Source of the DNA: Hydrogenibacillus sp. | GTDB taxonomy: Bacteria; Bacillota; Bacilli; Thermicanales; DSM-22653 | Assembly: GCA_014896255.1 (NCBI GenBank) | Contig: JADBKT010000016.1 | Coordinates: forward strand, 1-34,621 | DNA: 34,621 bases | Direction: 5' to 3' | Shown: positions 24,203-32,313 of the stretch, one piece after another | How positions within the stretch are numbered: position 1 is the stretch's first letter | How the letters are laid out: each line of letters opens with the position of its first letter | Translations under genes and position numbers: made by a program | The notes under the pieces: generated by a model | What the model was told of the DNA's origin: nothing | Databases searched by the model: none | What the model saw: the letters and a program-made list of their open reading frames with translations, nothing else

Positions 24203-25549
24203 ATGGTCGACCGACCGACGCTTGGGATTGAGCCGACTGTAAAGACGGAACTTTACATCACTCCGGAACTTAAGCAATCGCTCGATCTTCTGACGCTGGG
24301 AGCGGCCGAACTGACCTCCTACGTCAACGAAGCCGCGCTTGAAAATCCTCTGCTGCACGTCGATCCGCCGCGCTGGCAGACGTCCGGATGGGCGGGCGAC
24401 CGTTCGCTTTGGAAAAAGCGGCGCCCGCGCGATGCGGCGCCGTTCGATCCTATCGCCGCTCTGAAGGCGCCGGAACCGACGCTCGCCGATCGTTTGATGG
24501 CGGCGCTCCATGCGCTCCAACTGGAACCGGAGCGTTTGCGCGATGCGCGCCTCATCGTCGGTGCGCTCGACGAACGCGGATTTCTCGGCGTCCCGCTGGA
24601 GGCGCTCGCGGAACGCTTTGCCCGCCCGCTTGAGCGCCTGGAGGCGGCGCTTTTGATCGTCCAATCCCTCGATCCCCCGGGGATCGGCGCCCGAGATTTG
24701 CGTGAATGTCTCCATCTGCAGCATCGGCGCCTCGGACAGCCTTTGCCGATTTTAACGGCCATCATCGACGCGCATTTGGAAGATGTCGCCAAGGGCCGGC
24801 TCCAGGCGATTGCCCGCCGTTTGCGCGTGCCGATCGAGGACGTCGCAGACGCCGTCTCGCTGCTCAGAACGTTTCATCCGAAGCCGGGCAGCAGGTACGC
24901 CGAGGAGCCGATCGTCTACATGATCCCGGAAGCGGCCGTCCGGAACGTCTCCGGGACGCTCCAGGTGATGATCGATGACGACGTTTTGCCGCGACTGTCG
25001 ATCGACCCCGCGCTCGCGCGCCTGCAACACGATACCGCCCTCGATCCCCACACGCGCGACTACGTATCGCGAAAAATCGCCCAAGCCCAAAAACTCATCG
25101 AACAGCTCGAGGCGCGCAAGACGACCCTTCAGCGCGTGCTTGAAGCGGTCGTCCGCCGCCAGGCGGCGTACTTTCTCCACGGACCGGATCGATTGAAACC
25201 GCTTACGATGCAGGTCGTTGCGGAAGACGTCGGCTTGAGCGTCTCGACCGTCTCGCGCACCGTACGCGACAAATGCATCGAAACGCCGTGGGGACTGATC
25301 GAGCTTAGGCGCCTGTTCCCCTCGTCGATCGGCGGTGAAGGGGAAGCGGCGACGCAGGAGGCGGTCACGCGCAAGATCAGGGCGTATATCGAGGCCGAGG
25401 ACAAAACCCGGCCGCTGTCCGATGCCGATTTGGCCGCCGCTTTAAGCCGCGATGGGTTCCCGATCTCGCGCCGGACAGTGGCCAAGTATCGCACGGCGGC
25501 CGGCATCCCACCATCGCACCAGCGCCGGCAGCCTTCTTCGGCGATGTGA
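24203..25549 (+). CDS. rpoN: RNA polymerase sigma-54 factor
   Basis: A 448-residue sigma-54. Region I is visible at the start (KTELYITPELKQSLDLLT and the ENPLL motif). The core-binding part follows with LVVQSLDPPGIGARDLRECL-like segments (LIVQSLDPPGIGARD). The DNA-binding domain has VAEDVGLSVSTVSRTVRDK and KCIETPWGLIELRRLFPS. The C-terminal RpoN box is present in the form SRRTVAKYR. The open frame begins at 24116, but AAAGGAGGG just before the ATG at 24203 and the family's usual N-terminus fix the start. It supplies the sigma factor for the -24/-12 promoter at 13960-13975. It is divergent from the LacI-family gene and followed by a c-di-GMP-related gene. Confidence 0.95.
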   Translation: MVDRPTLGIEPTVKTELYITPELKQSLDLLTLGAAELTSYVNEAALENPLLHVDPPRWQTSGWAGDRSLWKKRRPRDAAPFDPIAALKAPEPTLADRLMAALHALQLEPERLRDARLIVGALDERGFLGVPLEALAERFARPLERLEAALLIVQSLDPPGIGARDLRECLHLQHRRLGQPLPILTAIIDAHLEDVAKGRLQAIARRLRVPIEDVADAVSLLRTFHPKPGSRYAEEPIVYMIPEAAVRNVSGTLQVMIDDDVLPRLSIDPALARLQHDTALDPHTRDYVSRKIAQAQKLIEQLEARKTTLQRVLEAVVRRQAAYFLHGPDRLKPLTMQVVAEDVGLSVSTVSRTVRDKCIETPWGLIELRRLFPSSIGGEGEAATQEAVTRKIRAYIEAEDKTRPLSDADLAAALSRDGFPISRRTVAKYRTAAGIPPSHQRRQPSSAM

Positions 25550-25652
25550 CGATTTTGGTGGCCTCACCCTCGCATGATCATCGTCCGATACATTCCATTA
25601 AATACGAAATACGAGAATGATTCTGGACGATGCGTCTTGAGAGGAGAGTGAG

Positions 25653-27296
25653 GTGACCGTGCGCAGGTATGTACCTTTTATTTTGCTGTTTTTAGCCAGC
25701 TTCGCCGTGATCGTCCCGGTAGAATCGATGAATCTCGGCACCGAACGGCTGTGGATTTGGTTGATCGGGCTTGTACCGACGTTTGTGGTCGCTTACGATC
25801 ATGCGCTGCGCGGTGCGCTGTTCAGTTTTGCGCTCTATTTTCTCCTTCACCTCGTCTTCCGCCTGCGAGAGAGCGGAAGCATCGGCCTTTTCAACGAATC
25901 GTGGTGGCGCTTTTGGCTGATCAACGGGACGCTCTTGATTTTCGCCATGTCCGTCGGCTGGATGGCCCTCATGCTTCGCCGCGAACGCGAGCAGAGCATC
26001 TACCGCGCCAGATTCACCGATGCCACGACGGGAGCGTACAACCGCGCTTATTTGACCGAGATCCAAGGAAAACACGTTCTCTTTCAAAAGCCATATGCCC
26101 TTTTGTACCTCAACATCGATCATTTTCGTTGGGTAAACGAGCTTTATGAAGACGAAGCCGGTGACGCGCTCCTCCGCGCGGTGATCGACCGCATCAAGGG
26201 CGTCCTGCGCGATTTGCGCCTCGATCGCGATGCCGCGCTCCTCTTTCGCCACGGAGGCGATGTGTTTTTGCTCTTCATCGCCCTCGACGCATCGATCCCG
26301 CTTTCCGACGTCGTCGATCGGCTGCGCGCATGCCTCATCGAACCGTTTTCCGCAGGCAAAGAGGCCATTGCCATCACCGTCAGCATGAGTGTCGTTTACG
26401 CGACTCAAGGGGAACATCCAAGCGAATTGATCCGCGTGGCCGAACACGCATTGACCGAAGCCAAAAAACACGGCCGCGGCCGGATCACGGTGCTCGACGG
26501 CAGTCGCGCCGGAGCAGATGGCGACCAACGAACCGGATGGTTGCGCGACTTGCAATCGGCCATGGAAAATGAACAATTTTACCTCGTCTACCAGCCGATC
26601 ATCGACGTGCGCCGCCATCGCGTGGAGGCGGTCGAAGCGCTGCTCCGCTGGCGCCATCCGGAGCACGGCGACATTTCACCCGCGCGGTTTATTCCATACG
26701 CCGAAGCATATGGCCTCATGCCGTCGCTGGGCATGTGGGCGCTTCACAAAGCGTTTCACTTTTGCGAACGCCGGAATGCCCGCGCCGGCGAACCGCTCGA
26801 CGTCTCGGTCAACGTCTCGCTCCAACAACTTGATGGCGATTTTGTCGCCGCAATCGCCCAGCTTGCGGCGAACGCTTCGCACATTGTGCCGCGCATCCGC
26901 CTTGAAGTGACGGAAAGCGTCATGGCCGACGCGGAACGCGTGATCCCCCTCTTGGAAGATTTAAAGCGCCTCGGTTTTCGAATCTATCTGGACGACTTCG
27001 GCACAGGCTACTCTTCGCTCGGCTATCTCCTCACCCTCCCCGTCGACGGGATGAAGTTCGACCGCAGTTTTGTCCGCCAACTGAACGGCCGCGGCGGAGA
27101 GGTGATCCGTTCGCTCGTGCGCTTGGCCGACCGTCTGGGCCTCCATACCGTCGTCGAGGGGGTCGAAACGCGCGAACACGCCTCCCTGCTGATCAGCTGG
27201 GGCGTGAGCCATATCCAGGGATTTTGCTATGCCCGACCGATGGATGAGGAGGCGCTGGAGCATTTTCTCGCCTCGTGGAGGGCCGATTCATCTTGA
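25653..27296 (+). CDS. Membrane-anchored GGDEF-EAL protein (probable c-di-GMP phosphodiesterase with degenerate GGDEF)
   Basis: A 547-residue protein. About four hydrophobic segments occupy the first 110 residues (FILLFLASFAVIVPV, LWIWLIGLVPTFVVAY, LINGTLLIFAMSVGWMALML). The GGDEF domain follows, but its signature reads RHGGDVF in place of GGDEF, so cyclase activity is probably lost. The EAL domain keeps the key motifs: VEALLRWRHP, the glutamate in LEVTESV, DDFGTGYSSLGY, the lysine in VDGMKFDRSFV and VVEGVETREH. It should hydrolyse c-di-GMP, perhaps with the GGDEF domain as a GTP or c-di-GMP sensor. The start is GTG with AGGAG six bases upstream. It ends 20 bases from the convergent kinase gene. 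Confidence 0.93.
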   Translation: MTVRRYVPFILLFLASFAVIVPVESMNLGTERLWIWLIGLVPTFVVAYDHALRGALFSFALYFLLHLVFRLRESGSIGLFNESWWRFWLINGTLLIFAMSVGWMALMLRREREQSIYRARFTDATTGAYNRAYLTEIQGKHVLFQKPYALLYLNIDHFRWVNELYEDEAGDALLRAVIDRIKGVLRDLRLDRDAALLFRHGGDVFLLFIALDASIPLSDVVDRLRACLIEPFSAGKEAIAITVSMSVVYATQGEHPSELIRVAEHALTEAKKHGRGRITVLDGSRAGADGDQRTGWLRDLQSAMENEQFYLVYQPIIDVRRHRVEAVEALLRWRHPEHGDISPARFIPYAEAYGLMPSLGMWALHKAFHFCERRNARAGEPLDVSVNVSLQQLDGDFVAAIAQLAANASHIVPRIRLEVTESVMADAERVIPLLEDLKRLGFRIYLDDFGTGYSSLGYLLTLPVDGMKFDRSFVRQLNGRGGEVIRSLVRLADRLGLHTVVEGVETREHASLLISWGVSHIQGFCYARPMDEEALEHFLASWRADSS

Positions 27297-27316
27297 AGCG
27301 GTCGGCTCACCGCGCT

Positions 27317-28855
27317 TTACGCGTCAAACAGCGCTTCAAGCGCCGGATACAGCTTCGTGAACTTTGCGTACTTGCGCCGATAGACCTCCGTCAACGCCTC
27401 GTCGGGCGAAAAGCGTTCACCCTTCTGCTGTTTCAGCCACGCTTCGGCAAACGATTCATAAAGCTGTGCCCAACCCAGCCGGACGAAACCCGCCGCGGCG
27501 CAGCCGATCGCGGGCAAATATTGCGAATCCGCGGGCACAAATACGTCCGTGCCGAACACATCGGCGAAAATCTGGCAAAAGAGGCGGCTTTGGCCGACAC
27601 CGCCGATCAGCACCACCTGCGACGGTTTACACCTGTCCGACGGGGCGGAAACGGCGGAAGGCCGGCTCACCCATTCCGCCACCTGGTACATCGCCAACGC
27701 CACGCCTTCCAGCACAGCGCAGCTCATGTCCGCGGCGGTGGTCGAGGAAGTCAGGCCGATGAATACCCCTGAGGCTCGCGGGTTTTGCACGGGGAAGCGT
27801 TCTCCGTTCAGATACGGAAGAAAAATCACTCCGCTTTGGCGGCGGTCACACGCCGCCATCATCCGCTCCAGTTCGGCAAACCCCTCCTTTCCCGATGGGC
27901 CCCTGCCGAAGACGGACAGCGCCCATTGATGGGCATTGCCGGCGTTGAGCAGCGGGGCGACGGCGATCACGAGCCCGCGGTCCGCGTGCGCGAGGTGGAA
28001 CACGCCACGCTCGACCGGTCCGACCCGATTCGTCGTCACCGCCACCCAACCCGTCGTGCCGGCGTAGGCATACAGATCCCCCGGCCGCGTCGCACCTGCG
28101 CCGATCGTCGTCGATCCGGCATCTCCGATGCCGCACAGCACCGGAGTCCCCTCGGCAAATCCCGTTGCCGCCGAAGCTTCCGCGACCACCTCGCCGGCGA
28201 TCTCGTCCGAAGCCAACAAATCCGGGAGCTTCCGCGCGTCCAATCCGAAGCGCTCGAGCCAATCCGCCTTCCAGCGCCGCGACGATATATCCATCATGCC
28301 TGCGGTGGATGCCGACGTCGGATCGGTCACATTCCGCCCGGTCAGCCTGCGGATGACGAAATCTTTGGCGCTGATCAGGCAGCTGGCCGTCCGCTCATAC
28401 GCATCCGGTTCGTTTTCCTTCAGCCACAGCAGTTTCGGCAACGTCAGCGTTCCGTCGAGATGATTTCCCGTCACCTCGCGAATGGGCGCCTCGCCCAACG
28501 TTTCCAGCATGCGTGCCGCCTGCTTTGCGGCCCTTCCGTCGGAATACAGAATGGCCGGGCGGACCGGATGACCGTCCGCGTCGACCGGAATGCAATCTTG
28601 CATCTGTCCGGACAAGGCGATGAGCCGGACATCTTTGGGATCGATGCCCGAATACCACCATCTTCCGGCAATCTCCGCCACCGCTTTGAACCACTGTTCG
28701 GGATCTTGCTCGACCGTCCGGCCGGTGCCCTGTTGGCCGTAGCGCGTCTCCAACGGGATATCCATGCCTCCGAGCAGCGATCCGTCACGACCGACGAGGA
28801 CGCCTTTGCAGCTGGTCGTCCCGACATCGAAAGCCGCAACATATTCCTCGGGCAT
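27317..28855 (-). CDS. FGGY-family carbohydrate kinase (xylulokinase-like)
   Basis: A 512-residue sugar kinase. The N-terminal phosphate loop is AAFDVGTTSCKGVLV, with SGQMQDCIPVDADG and ILYSDGRAAKQA after it. The second domain has GIGDAGSTTIGAGATRPGD and AGTTGWVAVTT, and VVLIGGVGQSRLFCQIFADVF near the C-terminus. Length and order match FGGY kinases such as xylulokinase, LsrK and gluconate kinase. The sugar is not determined by these motifs. The ATG at 28855 has AAGGGGG nine bases upstream. It is the last gene of the SorC-controlled transporter operon, 54 bases after the TrpA-like gene, so it probably phosphorylates the imported sugar or a product of it. Confidence 0.92.
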   Translation of the reverse strand: MPEEYVAAFDVGTTSCKGVLVGRDGSLLGGMDIPLETRYGQQGTGRTVEQDPEQWFKAVAEIAGRWWYSGIDPKDVRLIALSGQMQDCIPVDADGHPVRPAILYSDGRAAKQAARMLETLGEAPIREVTGNHLDGTLTLPKLLWLKENEPDAYERTASCLISAKDFVIRRLTGRNVTDPTSASTAGMMDISSRRWKADWLERFGLDARKLPDLLASDEIAGEVVAEASAATGFAEGTPVLCGIGDAGSTTIGAGATRPGDLYAYAGTTGWVAVTTNRVGPVERGVFHLAHADRGLVIAVAPLLNAGNAHQWALSVFGRGPSGKEGFAELERMMAACDRRQSGVIFLPYLNGERFPVQNPRASGVFIGLTSSTTAADMSCAVLEGVALAMYQVAEWVSRPSAVSAPSDRCKPSQVVLIGGVGQSRLFCQIFADVFGTDVFVPADSQYLPAIGCAAAGFVRLGWAQLYESFAEAWLKQQKGERFSPDEALTEVYRRKYAKFTKLYPALEALFDA

Positions 28856-28909
28856 TTCCTCGGGCCCCCTTCATCCGCTTCACATCGAGATTCGCCAAAG
28901 ATTCCCCGG

Positions 28910-29737
28910 TCAGCGCTTCGAACCGTGCTTTGTCCCCAGCTTCGTCTCCAGCTTCATGTCGGCAATCATTCGATACAGATGATCCAGTTCCCCGCGTTCG
29001 CAGCAGGCGACCAGCGCAGTCCCGACCACCGCACCGTCGAACCCGCTTTCGACCGCTTCGCGTACGCGCTCCGCCGTGCTCAACCCGAACCCGGCAACCA
29101 GCAGGGCATCGGTATACCGCCTGAGACGCGCGCATAAGGGGCGCAGATGCTCAAGCCGCGCCGTCAGGTCTCCCGTCGTTCCGCGGTACAATTGCACGTA
29201 AAGGATCCCGGCTCCGTCAACGGCTTCCCGAAGCTCCCTGTCGCTCATCGCGGCATGCACGAAGCGGATCACATCGACGCCGAGCTCGGCCACCCTCTGG
29301 CCCACATCCCGCTGCTCCTCCAAGGTGCAGTCGGGAAGGACAAGGCCGTCGATCCATCCGTTGCGCGCCATCTCCATATACAAGCCTGAGTCGACCAATT
29401 CCCGCCGATACCCCATGGCCCAAATCGGCGCATCGGTCCGAGCGCGCAGCCTTGGCCAATAAAACAGGGGCAATTGTCCCTTCTCCACATCCGGGTGACG
29501 CAACGCACGGCGGTGCGCACGGCGGATGATCTCCCCGTCAAACCTCGGATCAGCGCTCGGAACGCCGATTTCCAGAATGTCGACACCGGACTCCACCATC
29601 TCACCGGCGATCTGTATGGATCGATCGAGATCCGGATCGCCGGCCACGGCATAACCGATCAGCAGAGCTTCCCGCCGCTTTAGGGCCCGCTTCCATGCCA
29701 GCCTGTTGCGCCTTCCTGCCAAACGCGCGCCCCTCAT
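28910..29737 (-). CDS. Orphan TrpA-like (tryptophan synthase alpha-type) beta/alpha-barrel protein
   Basis: A 275-residue homologue of the tryptophan synthase alpha chain. Glu56 in ILEIGVP and Asp67 in RFDG are 11 residues apart, as are the catalytic Glu49 and Asp60 of Salmonella TrpA. The phosphate-binding loops are also recognisable: YRGTTG (184-189), GFGLS (216-220) and VVGTAL (237-242). No trpB or other tryptophan gene is near. It lies in a sugar transporter/kinase operon, so tryptophan synthesis is unlikely. TrpA performs a retro-aldol cleavage that releases glyceraldehyde 3-phosphate, and a similar cleavage of a phosphorylated sugar is my inference. A GTG at 29743 overlapping the permease stop (GTGA) is an alternative start. 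The Lys/Gly/Thr-rich C-terminus (LETKLGTKHGSKR) is unusual. Confidence 0.85.
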   Translation of the reverse strand: MRGARLAGRRNRLAWKRALKRREALLIGYAVAGDPDLDRSIQIAGEMVESGVDILEIGVPSADPRFDGEIIRRAHRRALRHPDVEKGQLPLFYWPRLRARTDAPIWAMGYRRELVDSGLYMEMARNGWIDGLVLPDCTLEEQRDVGQRVAELGVDVIRFVHAAMSDRELREAVDGAGILYVQLYRGTTGDLTARLEHLRPLCARLRRYTDALLVAGFGLSTAERVREAVESGFDGAVVGTALVACCERGELDHLYRMIADMKLETKLGTKHGSKR

Positions 29738-29739
29738 CC

Positions 29740-30714
29740 TCACCGCTCACCACGACCCAAGCGCTGGAGAATGACCGCGGCAACGACGATGCAACCGGTG
29801 ATGATGTCCTGCGCAAACGTCGGCACTTCCAGGATGGTCAGCCCGTTGGCGAGAATACCGATTATCGCCGCTCCGACAAACGTCCCCCAAATGTTCGGCA
29901 CCCCTTCCTTAAAGGCCGTCATGCCGAGAAACACCGCGGCGTAGGCGGGCAAGAACAACCCTCCGCCACTCGTCGGATGGGCCGATCCGAGACGCGAGGC
30001 CATCAAAACGCCAGTCAGCGCGGCCAGTACGGCGCACAGCGCAAATGCCATGTTTTTGTTCCAGGATACATTGACCCCCGCCATCCTCGATGCCGTCTCA
30101 TTGCCGCCAATGGCATACAGCCGCCGCCCGAAAGGCGTGTGCGACATCACGAACCAGAACAGAACGGTCAGCACAATCATGATGACCGACAGCAACGGAA
30201 TGCCCAGCCAATCCGACTGACCGAGCCGGCGGAACGCATCGGGGATGTGTTCGAACACCGTCGAACCGCCCGTCAGCCAAAACGTCAAACCTCCGAGCAC
30301 CGTCCCCATCGCCATCGTCGTGATAAACGAAAGCACCCGAAAACGCGTGACGATCCACCCGTTGAGATATCCGATCACGAAAGCGATCAGGAGCGGGGCG
30401 GTCATACAAAGCCATATCGGCATGCCGGATACCGCCATTTGGGCGGCAATGACGCCGCCGAGACTGGCCATCGCGCCGACCGAAAGATCGAATTCGCCTA
30501 CCGCCGTCACCAACGTCGCGCCGAGGGCGATGATGACCAGAAGCGATATTTGGCGGCTGATATTGATCACATTCTCCCATGTCGCAAACGATTCCGGACT
30601 CAACAGCCCAAACGCGATCACGATCAGAATGCCCGCCAACACCGTCCCGTAGGTCCGCATCAACTTCCCGGCGTTCAAGGCCCCCGCGCGCGTGACCCTA
30701 CCTTCCTGCTGCAT
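29740..30714 (-). CDS. Sugar ABC transporter permease (RbsC type)
   Basis: A 324-residue permease of the ribose/xylose/galactose class with 8-10 membrane segments. Family signatures are GATLVTAVGEFDLSVGAMAS, the turn FRVLSFITTMAM, GRRLYAIGGNETASRMAG, and GGLFLPAYAAVFLGMTAF followed by GTFVGAAIIGILANGLTIL. It transports with RbsA- and RbsB-type partners. The ATG at 30714 lies inside the end of the ATPase gene (17-base overlap) and has GGAGGG about ten bases upstream. The N-terminal 20 residues are polar. The stop codon overlaps or abuts the start of the TrpA-like gene, which suggests strong translational coupling between uptake and that enzyme. Confidence 0.92.
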   Translation of the reverse strand: MQQEGRVTRAGALNAGKLMRTYGTVLAGILIVIAFGLLSPESFATWENVINISRQISLLVIIALGATLVTAVGEFDLSVGAMASLGGVIAAQMAVSGMPIWLCMTAPLLIAFVIGYLNGWIVTRFRVLSFITTMAMGTVLGGLTFWLTGGSTVFEHIPDAFRRLGQSDWLGIPLLSVIMIVLTVLFWFVMSHTPFGRRLYAIGGNETASRMAGVNVSWNKNMAFALCAVLAALTGVLMASRLGSAHPTSGGGLFLPAYAAVFLGMTAFKEGVPNIWGTFVGAAIIGILANGLTILEVPTFAQDIITGCIVVAAVILQRLGRGER

Positions 30715-32230
30715 GGCCGGTCTTCCCTCCTTTCCGATGGTCGTAACAAATCTTCAATACTTTTTCGGTCGTCAATCCTTCGTTCGGCAACTCGGCGATG
30801 GTCTCGCCTTCGTGCATCACCACTATCCGATCGGCGATTTCCAGCACCTCCTGCAAATCGGAAGAGACAAACACGACGCCACATCCTTTTTCCGCCTGGG
30901 TCCTTAGCAGTCGGTGAATGTCCTCGCGAGTCATGACGTCGACCGCCTGCGTCGGCTCGTCGCACAACAAGACGACGGGGCCGGACATCAACGCTTTGGC
31001 AAAGACGACTTTTTGCTGATTGCCGCCGCTCAGTTCCCCGACCGTCTGTTCGGTGCCGGTCGCTTTCACCTTCATCGCGGCCATCCAATCCGAAACTGCC
31101 GCCCGTTCCCGTTTGCCTCGGATGGTCACGCCGTTCGAAAAACGGGACAAGACCGGAAGCGTCATATTTTCACGGATCGTCATGCCCATCACGAGCGCGT
31201 GTGACCGGCGATCTTCGGGTACCAGCACCATTCCCCGGCGAATCGCCTGTTTCGGTGTCAGATGCGTTGCCGGCTGCCCTTCAAGCCATACGTCACCGGC
31301 CGTTTTCTGACGAACGCCGTAAATCGCTTCCAACAATTCGGTCCGTCCGGCGCCGGCCAAGCCAAACAAACCGACGATCTCGCCCTTTCTGACCTCCAAG
31401 CCGGCGTTCTTGACCTTGCCGTCCGCCGTCGCCACGCCTCGCGCCCGCAGCACGACGGGCGCGCCGTGCCGTTCTCTGTCCCCCTTCCGTTCGGGCGCCC
31501 TCGCCTCTTGATTCGTCATCAGGCGAACCAACGTCTCTCTGTCCGCTTGCTCCCGAGGCAAAGTCCCCGCCAGCGTCCCATTGCGCAGCACCGTGATCCG
31601 GTCCGACAAACGGAGCACTTCGTCCAGCCGGTGTGAGACGTAGATGATCGACGTTCCCTGTGATTTCAACCGCCCGATCAGGCGGAACAACATCTCCGTC
31701 TCCTTGTCGGTCAGCGCGGCCGTGGGCTCGTCCAGGAACAAAAGCCGGCAGTCCATCATCATCGCCCGCAAGATCTCCAGCAGCGTGCGTTCCGGCGGAG
31801 ACAGGTCCTGAGCCGGCCGGTCCAGGGGCACGTCCATGCCGAGCTCGCGCTTCAGTTTTTCCGCCCTCTCGCGCATCGCTTTCCAACGCACCCCGAGCCC
31901 GAACGGGAATTGCAGATACGGCAGTCCGAGATAGACATTTTCCAGGCCGGTCAGCGAGGGCACGAGCTGGCGTTCCTGATGGATCACGTTGATGCCCAGT
32001 TCCCGGGCGTGCTTCGGGCTGCTGATGATCACGGGACGACCCTGCCATTCGATGGCTCCGCCGTCCGGTTTGTATACGCCGGTGACGATTTTGATCAAGG
32101 TCGACTTTCCCGCGCCGTTTTCGCCGACCAGCGCATGCACTTCGCCGGGCTCTATGGTCAAAGAAACGTGTTTAAGCGCGTAAAATGGACCGAACTTTTT
32201 ATCCAGATTTTTGACTTCCAACAGCGGCAT
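30698..32230 (-). CDS. Sugar ABC transporter ATP-binding protein (RbsA/MglA type, two ABC domains)
   Basis: A 510-residue double ATPase. The first ABC domain has Walker A VGENGAGKSTLIKIVTGVY, the degenerate signature DLSPPERTLLEILRAM and Walker B LLFLDEPTAALT. The second begins near residue 250, with a degenerate Walker A GLFGLAGAGRTELLEAIYG, the signature LSGGNQQKVVFAKAL and Walker B VVLLCDEPTQAVDVMTRED. This tandem arrangement, with LAGAGRTE replacing the usual GKS in the second half, is normal for RbsA/MglA/XylG. The ATG at 32230 follows GAGGGGG by seven bases. It is preceded by an intercistronic hairpin and overlaps the permease gene. Confidence 0.94.
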   Translation of the reverse strand: MPLLEVKNLDKKFGPFYALKHVSLTIEPGEVHALVGENGAGKSTLIKIVTGVYKPDGGAIEWQGRPVIISSPKHARELGINVIHQERQLVPSLTGLENVYLGLPYLQFPFGLGVRWKAMRERAEKLKRELGMDVPLDRPAQDLSPPERTLLEILRAMMMDCRLLFLDEPTAALTDKETEMLFRLIGRLKSQGTSIIYVSHRLDEVLRLSDRITVLRNGTLAGTLPREQADRETLVRLMTNQEARAPERKGDRERHGAPVVLRARGVATADGKVKNAGLEVRKGEIVGLFGLAGAGRTELLEAIYGVRQKTAGDVWLEGQPATHLTPKQAIRRGMVLVPEDRRSHALVMGMTIRENMTLPVLSRFSNGVTIRGKRERAAVSDWMAAMKVKATGTEQTVGELSGGNQQKVVFAKALMSGPVVLLCDEPTQAVDVMTREDIHRLLRTQAEKGCGVVFVSSDLQEVLEIADRIVVMHEGETIAELPNEGLTTEKVLKICYDHRKGGKTGHAAGR

Positions 32231-32254
32231 GACCGAACCCCCTCACTGGATGAA

Positions 32255-32283
32255 GGAAGGCACCGTCCGACACAGTGCCTTCC
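32255..32283 (-). other. Intercistronic stem-loop between binding-protein and ATPase genes
   Basis: GGAAGGCAC (32255-32263) and GTGCCTTCC (32275-32283) form a perfect nine-pair stem with an 11-base loop. No continuous T tract follows on the minus strand. It probably stabilises the upstream binding-protein message or attenuates read-through, so the binding protein is made in excess, as in other sugar ABC operons. Confidence 0.7.
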
Positions 32284-32313
32284 ACGGGCAATGCCGATGG
32301 GTTGTCCGGCAGT

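Noticed and set aside
27298-27313. GCGGT-CGGCTC-ACCGC stem between the convergent EAL and kinase genes as a bidirectional terminator
   Set aside because: The stem has only five pairs, overlaps neither a good T nor A tract, and the gap is 20 bases.
28910-29737. Annotation of the TrpA-like gene as tryptophan synthase alpha subunit in tryptophan biosynthesis
   Set aside because: There is no trpB or other trp gene, and the gene is embedded in a sugar transporter/kinase operon, so the family name is kept but not the pathway.
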